Source: Lycorma delicatula (Eukaryota; Arthropoda; Insecta; Hemiptera; Fulgoridae). From it: a DNA stretch of 64,000 nucleotides. The stretch covers positions 9,667,501 to 9,731,500 of the forward strand of contig NC_134460.1 of NCBI RefSeq assembly GCF_047948215.1. The letters run 5' to 3'. The notes below the pieces were generated by a model. That model did not search any database, was not told where the DNA came from, and saw only the letters and a list, made by a program, of their open reading frames with translations. Of this stretch, positions 59,095 to 64,000 are shown in pieces. The position numbers and the translations under genes are program-made. The first letter of the stretch is position 1. The number at the start of each line of letters is the position of its first letter.

Positions 59095-59222
59095 TTGTCA
59101 TTAGCCCGATGGATATTTTTAGCGTATTTAAAAATACCACATCTGCCCGGGATTCGAACCTGGGACCTCCGGATGAAAGGCCAAGATGCTGCCACTCCGC
59201 CACGGATGTCGGCAGATATCAG
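59095..59222 (-). repeat. tRNA-like SINE head and body (family C), minus strand
   Basis: On the minus strand: GACATCCGTGGCGGAGTGGC (A box), CTTGGCCTTTCATCCGGAGG, then CCCAGGTTCGAATCCCGGGC (B box), then a body with TTTTTAAATACGCTAAAAAT. This is the best-preserved tRNA-like head in the window. The 5' and 3' acceptor strands do not pair, so it is not called as a tRNA. Confidence 0.62.
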
Positions 59223-59669
59223 TTTATTTATAATTAAATTTATAAAAATTTGATATGGACGCTGCTTTACTTCCTTGTACGCCTATTAAATTACATATAC
59301 AAATTTTTTGCTGCACTTCATTTAAACTTATTTCATTTTAAAGCGAGATACGATCCTCCATTTCATTAATAAAGTGGACAGTTGCACAATTTCATTGTGG
59401 TGGACACCACGTTACATCACATTTTTTTTATGGTGTCTGTATCAGTTTTTATATTAGTTTATATACTGATTCTCTTTCACGTCGCTCAAGAAGTTATGTA
59501 GTACAAGTGAGAACGTGTTGGATCCACATATTTATATACACATATTTCTTTAAATTGCTTCTTTTTTTTTATTTAAATATATAGATTTATTAATAATTAT
59601 TAACCTCTGTAAAAATTAAAGAACGTAAAATTTTATATCACTAGTAACTACTAAATTTATTTATTATTT
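59223..59669. other. AT-rich DNA with scattered family D pieces
   Basis: Contains a D-type end in reverse (ACTTCCTTGTACGCCTATT at 59269-59287) and a short D-like piece on the plus strand (59560-59612). These look like remnants of further rearranged copies. Confidence 0.4.
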
Positions 59670-59932
59670 TTTCATTCGGAGCCTAAAAATTATTAATAAA
59701 TGAATACATTTAAACTAAAAAAAGGTAAAAAAAAAAAGGAAATGAAGTCGGATTCGAACCGATGTGCCTTCTCCTTGTTAGATTCAAATATTTCATTAAT
59801 TCAATTTTATTTGAGTATAAATCTGGAAGCAACGAATATAAGTATCACTTGTGATATATCGTTGAAAAGCTCTCAATGAGGGCTTATTGATTTAAAAATT
59901 TATATATTGTTATGTAAATAAATATGTTTACC
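59670..59932 (-). repeat. Family D repeat, partial, minus strand
   Basis: Reverse complement of the D 3' half: GGATTCGAACCGATGTGCCT (59749-59768) and TGATATATCGTTGAAAAGCT correspond to 62560-62672 read backwards. It lies head-to-head with the next copy. Confidence 0.7.
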
Positions 59933-59935
59933 GTT

Positions 59936-60615
59936 TTTTACTTCCTTGTAGGAAGTAGGAAGTATTGTGATCCAGAATTTCGGTTTCCAGATTTCAAAGG
60001 AAATATCCATTTTAACCATCCCTGAATATTATGACGAGTTTCGGAGTGACATCTGTACATACGTAAGTATCTCACATAACTCGAAAACGATAATCCATAG
60101 GATTTGAAATTTTGAATTTAGGACTGTTGTAACATTTAATTGTGCAACTCCCCTTTTGATTGCAATCGACTTAATTTAAAGTGTCCAAAAAAGTCCAAAA
60201 TCCAAAAGAATTTGGATTTTGGACTTTTTCTTAACTGCAGTAATAAGCCCATATTGAGAGCTTTTCAACTGTATATCATAAGTGGTACTTATTTTCATTG
60301 CTTCCAGATTTATAGCTAAATAAAATTTTAATTAATGAAATATTTGGATCTTAGAAGGGGAAGACCCATCGATTCGAATCAGACTTCACCTCGTTTTTTT
60401 TTAATTTAAATATATTGATTTATTAATAACTATTGACCTCTCATTGTAAATAAGGTTTTATGATGTATAATAATTCTATAAAAAATAAAAATAAAAATAT
60501 CAGAAGTTTTGAATTAAATAAAATTTATGTACTTTTCATTTTAAAAAACTGTGTAAACATAATTTAATAGGCGTACAAAGAAGTCACGTGATGTCCATAT
60601 GAATTTTTTGTTTTT
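59936..60615 (+). repeat. Hairpin-bearing repeat (family D), copy 3
   Basis: Full-length copy from TTTACTTCCTTGTAGGAAGT to GGCGTACAAAGAAGTCACGT and GATGTCCATATGA. It carries a perfect 19-bp inverted repeat, 60188-60206 and 60211-60229, with a 4-base loop. The outer ends share an inverted ACTTCCTTGTA / TACAA(A)GAAGT motif. No coding frame. Confidence 0.75.
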
Positions 60616-60779
60616 GACTAATGTACCATTTTTTTTTAGTTTTCAAATTAATTACTATAACTTTTCTATACATTTATTAAAAAGTATAAATACGTAACAA
60701 TTATTTAAAAATAATATCAATTTTTAATTCTTTTTTTATTAAATTAATATAAAGATTGTAATTTCAATTCCTTCTTTCA

Positions 60780-61300
60780 GAAGGAAGAAAGATCAAAAGA
60801 GTAGCGAAATACTTCAAATAGCTCGGCGATGATACTCGTATCATCTCGAACATATTTGAGAACGGAACGGAAGGATAGCGAGAGATTAATAATTTGTCGG
60901 CAGAGTCTGGGTAAAAGTCCCTTACTGTTGTGTCATTCTTTATATCGGGCGAGTAAGTGTTTATTTGGCGGTTATATTTTTAATTTGTTTATTTATGTAT
61001 AAACGGAGTTGTGTGTTGTGTTCCGATCTAGACCAGAGTAAAAAGATTAATTCGGGCTGACCTTGGGAGACTACGCTCATATGTGCTTCGTTCTCCGGCG
61101 TGATTCCCCTTCAGTCCGTCCGCTAAGTCCTTTCGGTGCTAACGCCTTCCGGCCTAGCAGGAATGCGCCTCTTGGAAGCCCTAGCTGTTGGAGGATGCAA
61201 TGCACTCCTCTCGCCGGAGGGAGTCGCATGTGCTAACAGCGACCTAAATTTAAATAATTAGGAAAGGAGGATGGTATGCGACGACACAGATTTACAACAA
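60780..61300. repeat. GC-richer unclassified segment, possibly LINE 5' region
   Basis: Noticeably richer in GC than flanks at 61065-61245 (CTCCGGCGTGATTCCCCTTC, TCCTTTCGGTGCTAACGCC). No frame or motif identifies it. It precedes a worn LINE 3' region, so it could belong to that element, but the link is not proven. Confidence 0.3.
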
Positions 61301-61379
61301 AAAATCGAACTACAGAAATGCAAAATTGTTACATTATAAGTGATTCTATCAGGGCCTTATGTAATTCAAACTGCTTGAA

Positions 61380-61770
61380 CACCTTCTCTGAATCGAATGT
61401 AGAGAATCTAGAAAAAAAAGTTTTAAAATTTACAGACGAAACTGTAAGATGAGATCTATAAATTAAAACCAACAAAAGGGTTTATCAAACTTTGGGAAAA
61501 CTTAACATAACATGAAGAGAAGATTAAAGTTTCACGGACACCTCTTCAGAATGAACAAATAACAGACTTATTAAACAATTTTTTTTTTTTTATTTTAGAA
61601 AACGGAGAAAAAAAAATTAAATGGTTTCAAGAGGTAGAAAAGGATCTCAAATTTTAAGAGAGATGAATTCAGGAAAATATAAATTGAAACGGAGTTTCAA
61701 GATAAAGGAATGAAAATTAAAGACACTTTGGTTGGAGAAAGAAAACAAAAAATCAGTTAAAGAATAAAAA
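61380..61770 (+). pseudogene. Heavily decayed LINE 3' end, fourth family
   Basis: Broken plus frames give RRLKFHGHLFRMNK (61512-61553) and IKWFQEVEKDLK (61617-61650), each in a different frame, followed by a lysine-rich end with WLEKENKKSVKE. 'LKFxGHLxRM..' followed by 'WFxEVEKDL' is the kind of C-terminal pattern found after RT in non-LTR elements. Too worn to place in a clade. Confidence 0.45.
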
Positions 61771-62199
61771 AAAAATCATGGTAGAGATAAAGGTCTTACG
61801 CAATTTAATGTGGTCTTCAGTTGGCATATACGAAAAACACTTGTTTTACTATTAAAAAATTAATTAAGCATTTCTGCATAAAACATATGCCATTATTTTG
61901 GATTAAGACTTCCATAAAACGAGATGGTAAACATATCACTCGGTATTTTTATTTTTTAAATATATTTTCCACATATATGCCATCATAACTTCTGACGAAG
62001 AAAAGATTTCTACGAAAGAGTTTGAGAAAAGAAAACAGAAAATATAATAATGATTTTAAGTAAAATGAAAAAATACTGTTTTTTTTTTTTTTTTTTTTTT
62101 TATATAATTATTCTGTTATCAGAATGTAAATTTTTAGATTATTAATTATAAAATTCATTAAAAATCTGTAAAGCCTTATCTTTTTTTTATAATCAGTCG
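61771..62199. other. AT-rich DNA, T-run at 62080-62100
   Basis: No coding signal. Confidence 0.4.
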
Positions 62200-62905
62200 T
62201 TTGACAAGTTTAGTATTACTCTCAATCCTTTTCTCCTTCATTGTACGAAATCGCGCGAAATGATCGCGAAAAATTTCGGTTTTCAGATATCAACGGAAAT
62301 TCCCATTTTGATCATTCCTGAATCCATTCTGACTAATTTCGGTGTGACATCTGTACGTATTTATCTTGTGTAACTCAAAAACTATTACCCGTAGGATGAC
62401 AAAATTTTGGATTTAGGAATGCTGTAACATCTAGTTATGCACCTCCCCTTTTGATTGCAATCGAAGGGAGAAAGTATCCAAAAAAACCCAAAATCCAAAA
62501 TATTTGGATTTTGGGCTTTTTGTTAACTGCAGTAATAAGCCCTCATTTAGAGCTTTTCAACGATATATAAAAAATGAAATTTATTTTCATTGGTTCCTGA
62601 GTTATAACCAAATAAAATTTTAATTAATGAAATATTTGAATCTTAGAAGGGGAAGACCCATCGGTTCGAATCAGACTTCATCTCCTTTTTTTAACTTTTT
62701 TTTTTTTTAATTTAAATATATTGATTTATTAATAATTATTAACCTCTGATAATAAAAAAAGGTACAATAAATAATAATTCAATAATAAAAATGAAAAAAT
62801 ATCAGCAGTTATTTTAAATTTTGTACTTTTAAAACTGAATATATATATATAACTTAATAGACGTACAAGAAAGTCATATGGTGTCCAAATCAGCTTTGGT
62901 GAAAA
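62200..62905 (+). repeat. Hairpin-bearing repeat (family D), copy 4
   Basis: Matches copies 1 and 3: GTGTGACATCTGTACGTATT, CACCTCCCCTTTTGATTGCA, the hairpin at about 62478-62521 (AACCCAAAATCC..GGATTTTGGGC), GGTTCGAATC at 62663-62672, and the end AGACGTACAAGAAAGTCATA. The hairpin arms differ from copy 3 at several bases. Confidence 0.75.
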
Positions 62906-63152
62906 TCTGATTATTTAATATTAATTGAAAATAATTTAGAATCGTATTATTTTTATTTTTGCATTTGTTTGTCTACTTGATAATAAATATCGCTATAAAA
63001 TTTAGTTGCCTTCTCCTGTTTCGTTTTTGTTTTCATTTTGTTGATGGTTATATCAAATATTTAAAAAAAAACAACATATTATTAGATAGATAGAAGACTT
63101 ACATTTATTTAAAGATTAATAAAGGAACTTTTACTCTAACCTAATATTTCAG
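62906..63152. other. AT-rich DNA
   Basis: No feature recognised. Confidence 0.4.
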
Positions 63153-64000
63153 ATTTTTTTTTTTTTTTTTTTGTCTTCAGTCTTTTGACTGGTTTGATGC
63201 AGCTCTCCAAGATTCCCTATCTAGTGCCAGTCGTTTCATTTCAGTATACCCTCTACATCCTACATCCCCAACAATTTGTTTTACATACTCCAAACGTGGC
63301 CTGCCTACACAATTTTTCCCTTCAACCTGTCCTTCCAATATTAAAGCGACTATTCCAGGATGCCTTAGTATGTGGCCTATAAGTCTGTCTCTTCTTTTAA
63401 CTATATTTTTCCAAATGCTTCTTTCTTCATCTATTTGCCGCAATACCTCTTCATTTGTCACTTTATCCACCCGTCTGATTTTTAACATTCTCCTATAGCA
63501 CCGCATTTCAAAAGCTTCTAATCTTTTCTTCTCAGATACTCCGATCGTCCAAGTTTCACTTCCATATAAAGCGACACTCCAAACATACACTTTCAAAAAT
63601 CTTTTCCTGACATTTAAATTAATTTTTGATGTAAACAAATTATATTTCTTACTGAAGGCTCGTTTAGCTTGTGCTATTCGGCATTTTATATCGCTCCTGC
63701 TTCGTCCATCTTTAGTAATTTTACTTCCCAAATAACAAAATTCTTCTACCTCCATAATCTTTTCTCCTCCTATTTTCACATTCAGCGGTCCATCTTTGTT
63801 ATTTCTACTACATTTCATTACTTTTGTTTTGTTCTTGTTTATTTTCACGCGATAGTTCTTGCGTAGGACTTCATCTATGCCGTTCATTGTTTCTTCTAAA
63901 TCCTTTTTACTCTCGGCTAGAATTACTATATCATCAGCAAATCGTAGCATCTTTATCTTTTCACCTTGTACTGTTACTCCGAATCTAAATTGTTCCTTAA
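63153..64000 (-). pseudogene. RTE-type LINE, runs off the right edge
   Basis: On the minus strand a 257-codon frame (63950-63177) runs from LRFADDIVILAES through FCYLGSKITKDGRSRSD, LYGSETWTI, IGHILRHPG and GRPRLEYV to DRESWRAASNQSKD and the stop, then the short 3' tail and an A-run (T-run 63153-63171 on the plus strand). There are no stops or frameshifts in that stretch and the catalytic FADD is kept. Upstream codons to 64000 (VQGEKIKM..) also match the family. This is the best-preserved C-terminal region in the window. Whether the whole element is intact cannot be seen. Confidence 0.92.

Noticed and set aside
59145..59222. A tRNA gene on the minus strand
   Set aside because: Good B arm, but no matching acceptor strands, and it is followed by the same body as the other SINE copies.

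Overview
This window looks like gene-poor, AT-rich nuclear DNA from an animal, most probably an insect. A sap-feeding hemipteran is my best guess, from the kinds of interspersed repeats, but nothing in the window fixes the species. I found no intact host protein gene, no canonical tRNA gene, no rRNA operon and no CRISPR array. Nearly every reading frame that resembles a protein belongs to a decayed transposable element. The rest is AT-rich sequence with simple repeats.

Layout. 0-15.6 kb: a degenerate RTE-type LINE (75-2350) abutting a decayed mariner transposase (2355-2885, minus), two more RTE fragments (3372-4052 and 6143-7215, minus), a palindromic mariner derivative (7413-8169), a 400-bp compound TG/TA microsatellite (8766-9176), tRNA-like SINE pieces, a GC-rich repeat with histone-type stem-loops (10546-11345), the 3' end of another LINE (13208-13690), and an RTE insertion with target-site duplications (14011-15543). 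15.6-25 kb: mostly unassigned AT-rich DNA with a few SINEs. 25-36 kb: a nuclear copy of mitochondrial 12S rRNA (25755-26178), LINE fragments, a 1.3-kb mariner with TA duplications (29092-30391), a foldback element with an 8-bp duplication (30733-31213), a decayed DUF4817-type transposase (33112-34125) and a folded-back RTE pair (34898-35945). 36-39 kb: a Helitron derivative with both ends and the helicase C-terminus (36860-38504). 39-64 kb: SINEs, other LINE families, an R1/Jockey-like LINE split by two successive SINE insertions at one target (48318-50460), a second GC-rich stem-loop repeat (56463-57240), four copies of a hairpin-bearing repeat, and an RTE 3' end running off the right edge (63153-64000).

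The elements do not form a pathway. They record repeated insertions: RTE next to mariner, RTE inside the hairpin repeat, and SINE after SINE inside a LINE. I see no convincing new cellular system. The observation most worth following is the GC-rich repeat family whose 3' part carries single or tandem stem-loops matching the histone mRNA 3'-end consensus (6-bp stem, TYTC loop, ACC flank). The SINE families that share a central block but differ in their tails come next.
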